This document shows, piece by piece, positions 40,493 through 47,603 of a stretch of DNA of 64,000 nucleotides. Position 1 is the stretch's first letter, and each line of letters begins with the position of its first letter. The DNA comes from DASQHW01 sp038209365 (GTDB taxonomy: Bacteria > Actinomycetota > Acidimicrobiia > IMCC26256 > PALSA-610): the NCBI GenBank assembly GCA_038209365.1, contig JBBQXS010000020.1:1-64000 (forward strand), read 5' to 3'. Made by a program: the position numbers and the translations under genes. The notes beneath the pieces are model-generated. The model searched no databases and had not been told where the DNA came from. It worked only from the letters and a program-made list of their open reading frames with translations.

Positions 40493-41750
40493 CGCCCTTC
40501 GGTGCTTGCTGTTTCATGAAGCCGAAGAGGTAACCGGCGACCCGCCGCATCTGGATCTCTTCGCTGCCTTCGGTGATCCGGTACCGGCGGTGATGCCGGT
40601 AGATGTGCTCGAACGGCATGTGCCGCGAGTAACCGAGGCCACCGTGCACCTGCATGGCACGATCGGCCGCTTCGCAGCACAACCGGTTCGCCCAGTAATT
40701 GCACATCGAGACCTTGTCCGACACCGAGAACGCGCCGTGGGTGTCCATTGCCCACGCGGTCTTGTGGATCAACGCCCGCAGCATCTCGCATTGCGTGTGC
40801 AGTTCGACGAGCGGGAACTGGATCGCCTGGTTCGTGGCCAACGGCTTCCCGAACGGCGCTCTCACCTTCGCGTACTCCACGGCCTGGTCGACGCAGTACT
40901 GCGCGGCTCCGAGACTCGAGGCCGCCTGGCGGATGCGATTCTCGTTGAAGAAATGCTGCACGACCTGGAGACCTCGGCCCTCGCCACCGAAGATCGCGCT
41001 GTGGGGCACCCGGACGTCGGTGAGGCGAATGTGCGCATGGTCGGTCGGCATGTTGAAGGTCCACAGGAACTCGACGATCTCGAAGCCCGGGCTCTTCGTA
41101 GGGACGAGGAACGCGGTGATGCCGTGTCCGTCGCCCGCCGAGCCGCTGGTACGCGCCATGATCATGTCGTACTGCGCGGCGTGGATGCCGGTGTTCCACG
41201 TCTTCTCGCCGTTGATGATCCATTCGTCGCCGTCCCGGACCGCCGTGGTCTCCATGTGCGTTGCGTCGGAGCCGTGCGCCGGCTCGGTGATGCCGAATGC
41301 GAAGCCCCGCCGGCCCTCGGCGAGATCGTCGATCCAGTCGCGCTTCTGCTCCTCCGTGCCGTAGTTGATCATCAGCAGCAGTCCCACGTTGTTCCCGACG
41401 ATCGCGTGCTCGTTCTGCAGGTCGCAGTGCAAGCCGAGCCCCTTGTGCGCGAGGTGTTCGCGGATCACGGCCATGCCGAGGTTGGTGCCGTCCTTGCCGC
41501 CGTACTCCTTCGGGAACGGGTAGCGGTAGTGCCCGGCCGCGTCGGCGCGGCGGCGGGCCTCGCGCAGGAGCGCCTCCCACTCATGATTGGGGAGACCACC
41601 ACGATCCCAATCGGTACGCGCGTCTTCTCGCCGTTGGTCGAAGAAGCGAACGTTGTCGTCGGCCTGCTCGAGCGGCGTGATCTCGCGCTCGATGAAGCCG
41701 TCCAGCTCCACGAGATAGTCCCGCAGTTCCTGGGGAAGCTCGAAGTCCAT
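40479..41750 (-). CDS. Acyl-CoA dehydrogenase
   Basis: A 423-residue flavoprotein dehydrogenase. It has the N-terminal helical domain, FGITEPAHGSDATHM (FAD and substrate contact), WIINGEKTWNTG, and the C-terminal helix bundle ending RITEGSEEIQMRRVAGYL, whose glutamate (TEG) is the likely catalytic base. It desaturates an acyl-CoA and passes electrons to ETF. The ATG at 41750 starts MDFELPQELRDYL, a usual opening; the frame runs further but overlaps the PNPOx-like gene. It is alone on this strand and not part of a complete beta-oxidation set. Confidence 0.9.
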   Translation of the reverse strand: MDFELPQELRDYLVELDGFIEREITPLEQADDNVRFFDQRREDARTDWDRGGLPNHEWEALLREARRRADAAGHYRYPFPKEYGGKDGTNLGMAVIREHLAHKGLGLHCDLQNEHAIVGNNVGLLLMINYGTEEQKRDWIDDLAEGRRGFAFGITEPAHGSDATHMETTAVRDGDEWIINGEKTWNTGIHAAQYDMIMARTSGSAGDGHGITAFLVPTKSPGFEIVEFLWTFNMPTDHAHIRLTDVRVPHSAIFGGEGRGLQVVQHFFNENRIRQAASSLGAAQYCVDQAVEYAKVRAPFGKPLATNQAIQFPLVELHTQCEMLRALIHKTAWAMDTHGAFSVSDKVSMCNYWANRLCCEAADRAMQVHGGLGYSRHMPFEHIYRHHRRYRITEGSEEIQMRRVAGYLFGFMKQQAPKGVTVP

Positions 41751-41786
41751 GCGGGAGAACCTAGCGATGGCGTAGCGTCCACGCGC

Positions 41787-42251
41787 ATGGACGTCGCCTC
41801 CTTCGAGGAGATCGCGACGGAGTTCCGCCGCCGGATCGAACGCACGATCTGGTGCACGATGACGACCGTCGACACACGGGGTCGGCCACGCGGTCGACTC
41901 GTGCATCCCGTATGGGAAGAGCCGACCGGCTGGCTCGCGACCTTTCGGCGCTCGTTCAAGGCCAAGCACCTGGACGCGAACCCGTGGGTCTCGCTCGCGT
42001 TCTGGGACCAGGACCAAGAACAGGTCTATGTCGACGCGCGCGCGTCGTGGGTCGACGATGACGCGACAAGAGCGCGATTGTGGGACCTGTATTCGACCAA
42101 GCCCGAGGGCTATCCACTGAAGGAGTTCTGGAAGGGTATCGACGACCCGAACTACGGCCTGTTGCGGCTCGACCCGTGGCGGATCGAGCTGTGGTCGGTC
42201 AAAGGGTTGTTTGCACGCACGCCGCCGCAGGTGTGGCGGAGCGGGGACTAG
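41787..42251 (+). CDS. PNPOx-like FMN/F420-binding split-barrel protein
   Basis: A 154-residue split-barrel protein related to pyridoxamine phosphate oxidases. RTIWCTMTTVDTRGRPRGRLVHPVWE and KAKHLDANPWVSLAFWDQ are the barrel strands that bind FMN or F420; LWSVKGLF closes it. The length is that of the general-stress/F420-dependent group, not the larger PdxH. The reaction is not known, but such proteins often reduce heterocycles with F420H2 or FMN. The ATG at 41787 lies 36 nt from the divergent acyl-CoA dehydrogenase gene. Confidence 0.8.
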   Translation: MDVASFEEIATEFRRRIERTIWCTMTTVDTRGRPRGRLVHPVWEEPTGWLATFRRSFKAKHLDANPWVSLAFWDQDQEQVYVDARASWVDDDATRARLWDLYSTKPEGYPLKEFWKGIDDPNYGLLRLDPWRIELWSVKGLFARTPPQVWRSGD

Positions 42252-42324
42252 GCGGCCCGGCGCTCGACGAGGCGGCAGACGACAATTCCTGGCGACGCGG
42301 TCGGTCGCTGCACCGCTCGCGGGG

Positions 42325-42352
42325 TGACGGGAAGGCAACGCGCGCCTATCTT
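42325..42352 (+). promoter_or_regulatory. Possible promoter of the coiled-coil protein gene
   Basis: TGACGG and TATCTT are 16 nt apart and lie 27 nt before the GTG at 42379, whose ribosome site AAGGAGG follows at 42366. The -35 is a 3-of-6 match only. Confidence 0.3.
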
Positions 42353-42378
42353 CGCGATGACGCGACAAGGAGGCCTGC

Positions 42379-43062
42379 GTGTTCGGTCGACGATGGGGCG
42401 CCAGGGCCGAGGCGCTGAGAGAAGAAGTCCGCGCCAAGTTGGCGTCGCATGCGCATGAGCGCGCGCTGCTCGCAGATGCGATTGCCAAGCTGGAATCGAC
42501 GCTCGCGGCCGAGGTCGAGCAGCGCGCCGTTTTCCGGTCGTCGACCGAGGCCGCGGCGAACACCTTGCGGGACTCGGTCAACGACAATGCCACCGACCTC
42601 GCCAGAGCCGTCGAGGCCGTCGGACGTATGTGTGCGATGCTCGCCGATCGCATCGATACCGAACGAGACGAACGGCGCGCGCTCGTCGAGGCGGTCAGCG
42701 CGCTCGCCCGGCGAGCGTTGGAATCGCCGTCGACGATCGAGCCCGACGTGAACAAGCCCCGGCTCCTCGGTGGCAGTGTCTATTCGTCGCCGCCGTCTCC
42801 CGAGGGCGAGGTCGTGGAGGCCAATGGTCGAGATCACATGTCTCGGCTCGATGTGGGCGCCGCGGTGCGCTACCGGTTCGGTGACAGCTGGATCGATGGC
42901 CTGGAGGTCTGCGAGGTCGTCGGCGACGGGGCCGACGTGCGCTACCGGCTCTGGCGCGCGGTTGATGAATACGTGCTTCCCGCGCAGTTCGACCGGCGCG
43001 ACCTCGAGGCTGCCGGAGATGTCTCACCCCCCGGCGCCCGAGGGCGATGGTGGCAATCCTGA
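42379..43062 (+). CDS. Coiled-coil protein coupled to the SthA-like gene, unknown
   Basis: A 227-residue protein of no family I know. Residues of about 8-115 are almost all helix with heptad character (ALREEVRAKLASHAHERALL, ATDLARAVEAVGRMCAMLADR), a likely coiled coil. The C-terminal 75 residues form a small beta domain (VGAAVRYRFGDSWIDGLEVC, VRYRLWRAVDEYVLPAQF). There is no signal peptide. The GTG at 42379 is supported by AAGGAGG. The last 16 nt overlap the flavoprotein gene, so the two are co-translated. It could be a scaffold or adaptor for that enzyme. Confidence 0.65.
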   Translation: MFGRRWGARAEALREEVRAKLASHAHERALLADAIAKLESTLAAEVEQRAVFRSSTEAAANTLRDSVNDNATDLARAVEAVGRMCAMLADRIDTERDERRALVEAVSALARRALESPSTIEPDVNKPRLLGGSVYSSPPSPEGEVVEANGRDHMSRLDVGAAVRYRFGDSWIDGLEVCEVVGDGADVRYRLWRAVDEYVLPAQFDRRDLEAAGDVSPPGARGRWWQS

Positions 43063-44465
43063 GCCCTGACCATTTCGACATGGTGGTCATCGGGGCGGGG
43101 CCGGCCGGCGAGAAGGGCGCGGCGCAGGCGGCGTACTTCGGCAAACGGGTCGCGATCGTCGAGCGCGACGCCCGCGCCGGCGGCGCGGCGGCCATCAACG
43201 CGTGGGTTCCGTCGAAGACGCTCCGCGAAGCCGCGTTGTATCTGACCGGCTTCCGCCACCGTGACGTGTACGAAGGCCTGAGCCTCGACCTCGACCCGAC
43301 GTTTGCGGTCAGCCGCCTCCGGGCGCGTTCGAATCGGGTGGTGGACACCGTCACGAGCGAGGTTCGGTCGAACATCGACGCCCACGCCATCGAGTTCGTG
43401 CAGGGAGACGCCCGGCTCGGGCCCGAGCGCACCGTCCACGTGAGCGTCGCGAACGTCGCGCCGCGCACGCTGCAGGCCGGGGCAATTCTCATCGGTACGG
43501 GGTCTCGCCCGTTCCACCCGCCCGAGATCGACTTCGACGATCCCGACATCCTCGACTCGGCGACGATCCTCGATCTCGAACGACCGGTTCGGAGCCTCGT
43601 GATCCTCGGCGGCGGCGCCGTGGGCTGCGAGTACGCATCGATCTTCTGTGCGCTCGGAGCGAGTGTCACGTTGCTCGACAGCCGGTCGCGCCTCGTTCCC
43701 GTGATGGACCACGACGTGTCGGATGGGCTCGCGGCCGCACTCCGCGACGCCGGCGTACGGGTGGTGCTCGAAGCCGGACGCGCCGACGTCCGGCGCGACC
43801 ACGGTGGACTCGCGGTGGAGATCGCGGGTCACGACGTGCTCCGCCCCGAGAAGCTGCTCTTTGCCGCGGGTCGTGCCGGCAACACCGAGAGCCTCGGACT
43901 CGAAGCGGCGGGCGTCGAGAGCGACGGCTACGGACGCATCAAGGTCGACGACTGCTATCGCACGAGCGCGGCGGGCATCTACGCAGCGGGCGACGTGATC
44001 GGTCCTCCCGCACTCGCGTCCGTATCGATGGAACAAGCGAGAGTCGCGGCCTGTCACGCGTTCGACATCCCGTTCAAGCAAATGGTCGACCCGGTCACGC
44101 CGATGGGGGTGTACTCGATCCCGGAAGCTGCCGGCGTCGGGCGCACCGAACGGCAAGCGAACGCGGACGGTATCGACTTCGAAATCGGCGTCGCGCGGTT
44201 CGCCCGCAACAGTCGATCGCTGATCTCGGGGACCACCGACGGATTCGTCAAGCTCGTGTTCCGGCGGGACGATCGCCGGCTGCTCGGAGTGCACGTGCTC
44301 GGCGACTCGGCCACCGAGCTGATCCATCATGGTCAGACGGTCCTGCACTTCGAGGGCACGATCGACTACTTCATCCGAGCCGTGTACAACGTGCCCACGT
44401 TGACCGAGGCGTACAAGTACGCCGCATACGACGGGCTGCAGCGACTAGCAGGACGTCAGCCGTAG
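43047..44465 (+). CDS. SthA-like FAD/NAD(P) oxidoreductase without redox cysteines
   Basis: A 472-residue flavoprotein of the pyridine nucleotide-disulfide oxidoreductase class: FAD loop MVVIGAGPAGEKG, NAD(P) loop VILGGGAVGCEYA, and GIYAAGDV. The redox site reads GGAAAINAWVPSK where dithiol enzymes have GGxCxNxGCIPSK, so both cysteines are absent, as in the soluble transhydrogenase SthA. The C-terminal YNVPTLTEAYKYAAYDGL also matches SthA, not a lipoamide dehydrogenase with its HPT-HE dyad. It would shuttle hydride between NADPH and NADH. The ATG at 43047 is likely; the ATG at 43080 is an alternative. Its end overlaps the WYL gene by 10 nt. Confidence 0.78.
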   Translation: MVAILSPDHFDMVVIGAGPAGEKGAAQAAYFGKRVAIVERDARAGGAAAINAWVPSKTLREAALYLTGFRHRDVYEGLSLDLDPTFAVSRLRARSNRVVDTVTSEVRSNIDAHAIEFVQGDARLGPERTVHVSVANVAPRTLQAGAILIGTGSRPFHPPEIDFDDPDILDSATILDLERPVRSLVILGGGAVGCEYASIFCALGASVTLLDSRSRLVPVMDHDVSDGLAAALRDAGVRVVLEAGRADVRRDHGGLAVEIAGHDVLRPEKLLFAAGRAGNTESLGLEAAGVESDGYGRIKVDDCYRTSAAGIYAAGDVIGPPALASVSMEQARVAACHAFDIPFKQMVDPVTPMGVYSIPEAAGVGRTERQANADGIDFEIGVARFARNSRSLISGTTDGFVKLVFRRDDRRLLGVHVLGDSATELIHHGQTVLHFEGTIDYFIRAVYNVPTLTEAYKYAAYDGLQRLAGRQP

Positions 44466-45418
44466 ATGGCGGCGAGCGCACGGGCGGTCGCGGCCATGCG
44501 GGAGCGAAGCGAGCCCGGGGCGAGGATCTCGACGTCGGCCCCCAGGCGCATCAGGTCGAGATACGCGTCGTCGAGACTCTCGAATGCGAGCGTGCAGCGC
44601 GTCCAGCCGTCCGGCAGCACAGCATGGGCCTTGATCGCGCGCCCGGAGGTACGCGTCATCCACTCCAACTCCTCGAAACCGTGCGTCGACACGCGCGCCT
44701 CGACGTCCACCGGAGGCAGCAGCGATTCGTAACCCGCGACCGACGCGTTCCAGTGCTCGGCAAGGTCGAATCCGGCGGGCCGTTCGAAGCGTTCGTCGAG
44801 CGGGCGGACGTCGTGCACGCGCGAGACCCGATAGGTTCGCATCGCGCCTTGGCGGCGCGCGACGAGATACCACACACCGGCCTTGTTCACGAGCCCGAAC
44901 GGATCCAGCGTGCGCGGTGCAGGTTCGTCGGCGCCGGGATGGCGATACCGGATGTCGACCCGACGGTCGTCCCACACCGCGGCCGCCAAGCCCGCGAGGT
45001 GAGGCTCGCTTCGCGTCGCGCGGAACCACGTCGGCGCGTCGAAATGGAAACGCTGACGGGCCGACGCGGCGCGATCGGCAAGGTCCTTCGGCAACGCGGC
45101 GAGCAGCTTGAGCTGCGCGGCGCCGAGCACGGTGCCCAAGCCGAGCTCGCCCACGGGACCGGTCATGCCCGTGGCGAACAGCGCCTCGGCCTCCTTGGAG
45201 GTCAGGCCGGTGAGGCGCGTCCGGTAGCCGCCGACGAGCTGGCATCCGCCGTTGCGGCCGGGCTCCGCGTACACCGGCACCCCGGCCGCACTCAGCGCTT
45301 CGAGGTCGCGGTAGATCGTGCGGACCGACACCTCGAGCGCCTCCGCCAGCTCACTTGCGGTGAGGCGGCCCCGGTGCTGCAACAACAGCAGGAGCGAGAC
45401 CAGACGGCTGGCACGCAC
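44456..45418 (-). CDS. WYL-domain (YafY-type) transcriptional regulator
   Basis: A 320-residue regulator: winged helix-turn-helix at 1-60 (GRLTASELAEALEVSVRTIYRDLEAL), WYL domain in the middle (GVWYLVARRQGAMRTYRVSRV), and a WCX C-terminal extension. WYL domains bind a nucleotide-like or nucleic-acid ligand and often control stress or DNA-repair genes in actinobacteria. A perfect 11+11 inverted repeat lies 18 nt upstream of its GTG start. The plus-strand small gene at 45527 lies on the other side, so both are probably controlled by this protein. Confidence 0.88.
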   Translation of the reverse strand: MRASRLVSLLLLLQHRGRLTASELAEALEVSVRTIYRDLEALSAAGVPVYAEPGRNGGCQLVGGYRTRLTGLTSKEAEALFATGMTGPVGELGLGTVLGAAQLKLLAALPKDLADRAASARQRFHFDAPTWFRATRSEPHLAGLAAAVWDDRRVDIRYRHPGADEPAPRTLDPFGLVNKAGVWYLVARRQGAMRTYRVSRVHDVRPLDERFERPAGFDLAEHWNASVAGYESLLPPVDVEARVSTHGFEELEWMTRTSGRAIKAHAVLPDGWTRCTLAFESLDDAYLDLMRLGADVEILAPGSLRSRMAATARALAAIYG

Positions 45419-45436
45419 GGTGCGAAAACTAGTCGT

Positions 45437-45463
45437 ATTCCCTGACAGGAGGTGTCAGGGAAT
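45437..45463. promoter_or_regulatory. Perfect inverted repeat, operator candidate of the WYL regulator
   Basis: Arms ATTCCCTGACA and TGTCAGGGAAT are perfect over 11 bp with a 5-nt GGAGG centre. It lies between the divergent WYL gene and the small gene at 45527, in the shared promoter space. The symmetry fits a dimeric DNA-binding protein. Confidence 0.75.
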
Positions 45464-45526
45464 CGGCGTACTGTAGGCGAAACGACAACCGTGTAACCAC
45501 AGGCGTGGGATCCCCGGGGAGGGGCT

Positions 45527-45784
45527 ATGCATCCGGACATTCTTCTTCAGCTCGCGCGCGCCGAACTGCACAATCGGCTCGAGGAAGCAGACGGCCGGCG
45601 GCTCGCAGCCTCGGCCCGCCGGGACGCGGGTCCGGCTCGCCGGAGTCAGCGCTTGCGCGCCTTTCCGCCCTTGAAAAGCTCGCGCCAGCTCTTCTCGGAG
45701 AGCTCGACGTCGAACTTCCTGGCGGCGGCCCGGATGCGCTTCCACGCGCGGTCGCGTTCCGCGTCGGACACGCCTTCGACTTGA
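45527..45784 (+). CDS. Small protein facing the WYL regulator
   Basis: An 85-residue ORF with a GGGGAGGGG ribosome site just before the ATG. The first ~32 residues look coding (MHPDILLQLARAELHNRLEE, a short amphipathic helix, then ADGRRLAASARRD). From residue ~40 on it is antisense to the next gene and reads as arginine- and serine-rich shadow. The real protein may be shorter in other strains, or a frameshift removed its original end. No family is recognised. Its promoter region carries the WYL operator, so it is the most likely target of that regulator. Confidence 0.5.
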   Translation: MHPDILLQLARAELHNRLEEADGRRLAASARRDAGPARRSQRLRAFPPLKSSRQLFSESSTSNFLAAARMRFHARSRSASDTPST

Positions 45785-45906
45785 TCGAAGCGGGCGACCG
45801 CGTTGCGGACGTGCCTGGCGGCGGTCAACGGCTCCTTGCGCTCCTTCGGAAACGCGAACTGCGTCGCGACGTCCCGGCGCGAGAATCGCCCGGTGCATCG
45901 CGACAT
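45646..45906 (-). CDS. Small DUF6582-like helical protein
   Basis: An 86-residue protein. FAFPKERKEPLTAARHVRNAVARF, VEGVSDAERDRAWKRIRAAARKFDVEL and SEKSWRELFKGGKARKR resemble a conserved small actinobacterial domain that is helical and basic at its end. The function is unknown to me. The ATG at 45906 overlaps the divergent 2OG oxygenase gene by 14 nt; a later start would lose the conserved FAFPKE segment only in part. Its last ~45 codons are antisense to the small gene at 45527. Confidence 0.7.
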   Translation of the reverse strand: MSRCTGRFSRRDVATQFAFPKERKEPLTAARHVRNAVARFDQVEGVSDAERDRAWKRIRAAARKFDVELSEKSWRELFKGGKARKR

Positions 45907-46606
45907 CGCTGACCGCCTCGCGCGCCTGCCGTGGCAGGTCATCCGGGACGCAGTCGACCGCGACGGCTTTGCCGTCACGACGTCTCCGATCCTCACCGCG
46001 AACGAATGCGCGTCGCTCGTGAAGACCTTCGACGACGATGCGCACTTCCGGTCGACGATCGACATGGCACGTCACCGCTTCGGCCAGGGCTGCTACCGCT
46101 ACTACCGGTACCCGCTGCCGCCCATCGTGGACGATCTGCGGAACGCTGCCTATCCGTACGTCGCCGAGATCGCCAACCGATGGGCGAAACGGCTCGGCGA
46201 GCCATCGTTCCCGGGCACACACGCCGAGCTCGTGCGAATCTGCAACGAGCACGGCCAGTCGCGCCCGACGCCGCTCGTGCTGCGCTACCACGAGGGTGAC
46301 TGGAACGCGCTCCATCAAGACGTCTACGGCGATGTCGTCTTCCCGGTCCAGCTCGCGGTCGCGTTGACGCGACCGGGCGTCGACTTCGGCGGTGGCGAGA
46401 TGCTGTTCCTGGAGCAACGGCCGCGCGCACAGTCCCGTGGCCATGCGGTGCTTCCCGAGCGCGGCCACGGCGTCGTCTTCACCACGCGGTCCCGGCCGGT
46501 CAAGGGGACGCGTGGCACGTATCGCGTCGGATTGCGACACGGCACGAGCACCGTCACTCGCGGCGAACGGCTGACGCTCGGCATCATCTTCCACGACGCC
46601 GCGTAG
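45893..46606 (+). CDS. 2OG-Fe(II) oxygenase superfamily protein
   Basis: A 237-residue oxygenase. The iron site is His and Asp in NALHQDVYGDVV; a late His is in GLRHGTSTVTRGERLTLGII, where Arg and Thr would hold 2-oxoglutarate. FQLAVALT-like strand and GGGEMLFLEQRPRAQSRGH are the barrel core. It resembles prolyl 4-hydroxylase-like or small-molecule hydroxylases; no partner suggests the substrate. The GTG at 45893 is used, giving a short overlap with the divergent gene. The opening DIADRLARLPWQVIRDAVD reads as a helical cap. Confidence 0.78.
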   Translation: MHRDIADRLARLPWQVIRDAVDRDGFAVTTSPILTANECASLVKTFDDDAHFRSTIDMARHRFGQGCYRYYRYPLPPIVDDLRNAAYPYVAEIANRWAKRLGEPSFPGTHAELVRICNEHGQSRPTPLVLRYHEGDWNALHQDVYGDVVFPVQLAVALTRPGVDFGGGEMLFLEQRPRAQSRGHAVLPERGHGVVFTTRSRPVKGTRGTYRVGLRHGTSTVTRGERLTLGIIFHDAA

Positions 46607-46611
46607 GGCGC

Positions 46612-47070
46612 TCATCGGTCGCGGAGGAGCGGCTCCAGCGCGGTGACATAGTCGGTGAGTCGCGCGGCGAGCTCGACGACGAGCTCCGCGTCGCCGAGAT
46701 CGGGATCGGGCCATGTCTCGGAGACGCGCCGCCACACGTCCGGGCGCCCGAGAAACGGACCGACGACCGCGTCGCGGCCGATCACTCGGCGCCACCGCTT
46801 CTCGCTCGCACGAAGGTGCGCGATCACGGCCTCGTTGTCCGCGACCTTCGGGTACTCGGCGTGGAAACCGATCTCGACCGCCAGCACTCTCGCCAGCTCG
46901 TCGTTGTCCGGGCCGATCACCTGGGCCTCGTAGTGCTCCCGTGGCGGAGCCTCGGGTCCGAACCACACCTTGATGCCATAGCGGTGGGCGCGGAGGCGCA
47001 GCTCGCCGAGCTCGGAAGGCGCCATGCCCCGCAGCGCGTACGCGACCTCGTCGAACAGCGAAAGCTCCAT
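46612..47070 (-). CDS. Conserved hypothetical protein
   Basis: A 152-residue soluble protein that I do not recognise. It has mixed alpha-beta character: ELRLRAHRYGIKVWFG, then EHYEAQVIGPDNDELARVLAVEIGFHAEY, then helices VIAHLRASEKRWRRVIGRDA and VVELAARLTDYVTALEPLL. No signal peptide, cysteines or metal motif. Codon use agrees with its neighbours. The ATG at 47070 starts MELSLFDEVAYAL. It is divergent from the VOC gene at 47125 and ends 5 nt from the 2OG oxygenase stop. Confidence 0.65.
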   Translation of the reverse strand: MELSLFDEVAYALRGMAPSELGELRLRAHRYGIKVWFGPEAPPREHYEAQVIGPDNDELARVLAVEIGFHAEYPKVADNEAVIAHLRASEKRWRRVIGRDAVVGPFLGRPDVWRRVSETWPDPDLGDAELVVELAARLTDYVTALEPLLRDR

Positions 47071-47124
47071 CGGGCAAGCTTTGTCGCCGGGAGTACCGTC
47101 GTGCAGGTGACGAACGGGGGGGCG

Positions 47125-47514
47125 ATGCGGATGGCCGTGCAGCTGAACCACACGATCGTGTTCGCACACGACAACTCGAAATCGGCGACGTTCCTGGCCG
47201 ACATCCTCGGACTCGAGCCGCCGAGCAGCTACGGGCCGTTCATGGTCGTCGAGGTCGCCAACGGCACCAGCCTCGATTTCATGGAGACCCATGACGAGAT
47301 CCCGTGGCAGCACTACGCGTTCCTGGTCGGCGAAGACGAGTTCGACGAGATCTTCGGCCGGATCCGCGACCGGGCGCTCCCGTACTGGGCAGACCCGCAT
47401 CACGGCGAGCCGGGCGAGATCAACCATCACGATGGTGGTCGGGGCGTGTATTTCGAGGACCCCGACGGTCACAACCTCGAGATCATCACCCGTCCGTACG
47501 GCAGCGGCGCCTGA
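47125..47514 (+). CDS. VOC-family protein (glyoxalase-like)
   Basis: A 129-residue two-module vicinal-oxygen-chelate protein. QLNHTIVFAHDNSKSATFLADILGL opens with a metal-type His; WQHYAFLVGEDEFDEIFGRI opens the second half; GVYFEDPDGHNLEIITRPY carries the final Glu. GINHHDGG-type loop (NHHDGGRG) is unusual but found in small ring-cleavage or fosfomycin-resistance relatives. I chose the ATG at 47125; the ATG at 47131 is also possible. A short palindrome lies just after its stop. Confidence 0.83.
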   Translation: MRMAVQLNHTIVFAHDNSKSATFLADILGLEPPSSYGPFMVVEVANGTSLDFMETHDEIPWQHYAFLVGEDEFDEIFGRIRDRALPYWADPHHGEPGEINHHDGGRGVYFEDPDGHNLEIITRPYGSGA

Positions 47515-47516
47515 GC

Positions 47517-47529
47517 CAGACCCGGTCTG
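47517..47529. promoter_or_regulatory. 13-nt palindrome CAGACC-c-GGTCTG
   Basis: Six-base arms with one central base, 3 nt after the VOC stop and 75 nt before the double-SDR gene. Its loop is too short for a terminator hairpin, so it fits better as a binding site. No regulator gene is adjacent. Confidence 0.3.
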
Positions 47530-47603
47530 ACCTCTCCTGTTCTCGACGGGCGCGATCGCGCGAGGCTTGGCGGCACCAAGGTGCCGGCCGAAGGGAAGAC
47601 AGC

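Noticed and set aside
40440..42251. 603-residue plus-strand frame joining the acyl-CoA dehydrogenase antisense to the PNPOx-like gene
   Set aside because: Only the last 154 residues are family-like; the start of the real gene is the ATG at 41787.
45876..45895. Third copy of the repeated leader element (GCGAGAATCG)
   Set aside because: Only about 10 bases match and the stem and AGATGAAG part are missing.
47509..47545. Palindrome CAGACC-c-GGTCTG as terminator of the VOC gene
   Set aside because: The centre is one base, too short for an RNA loop, and no U-rich tract follows; listed only as a possible binding site.
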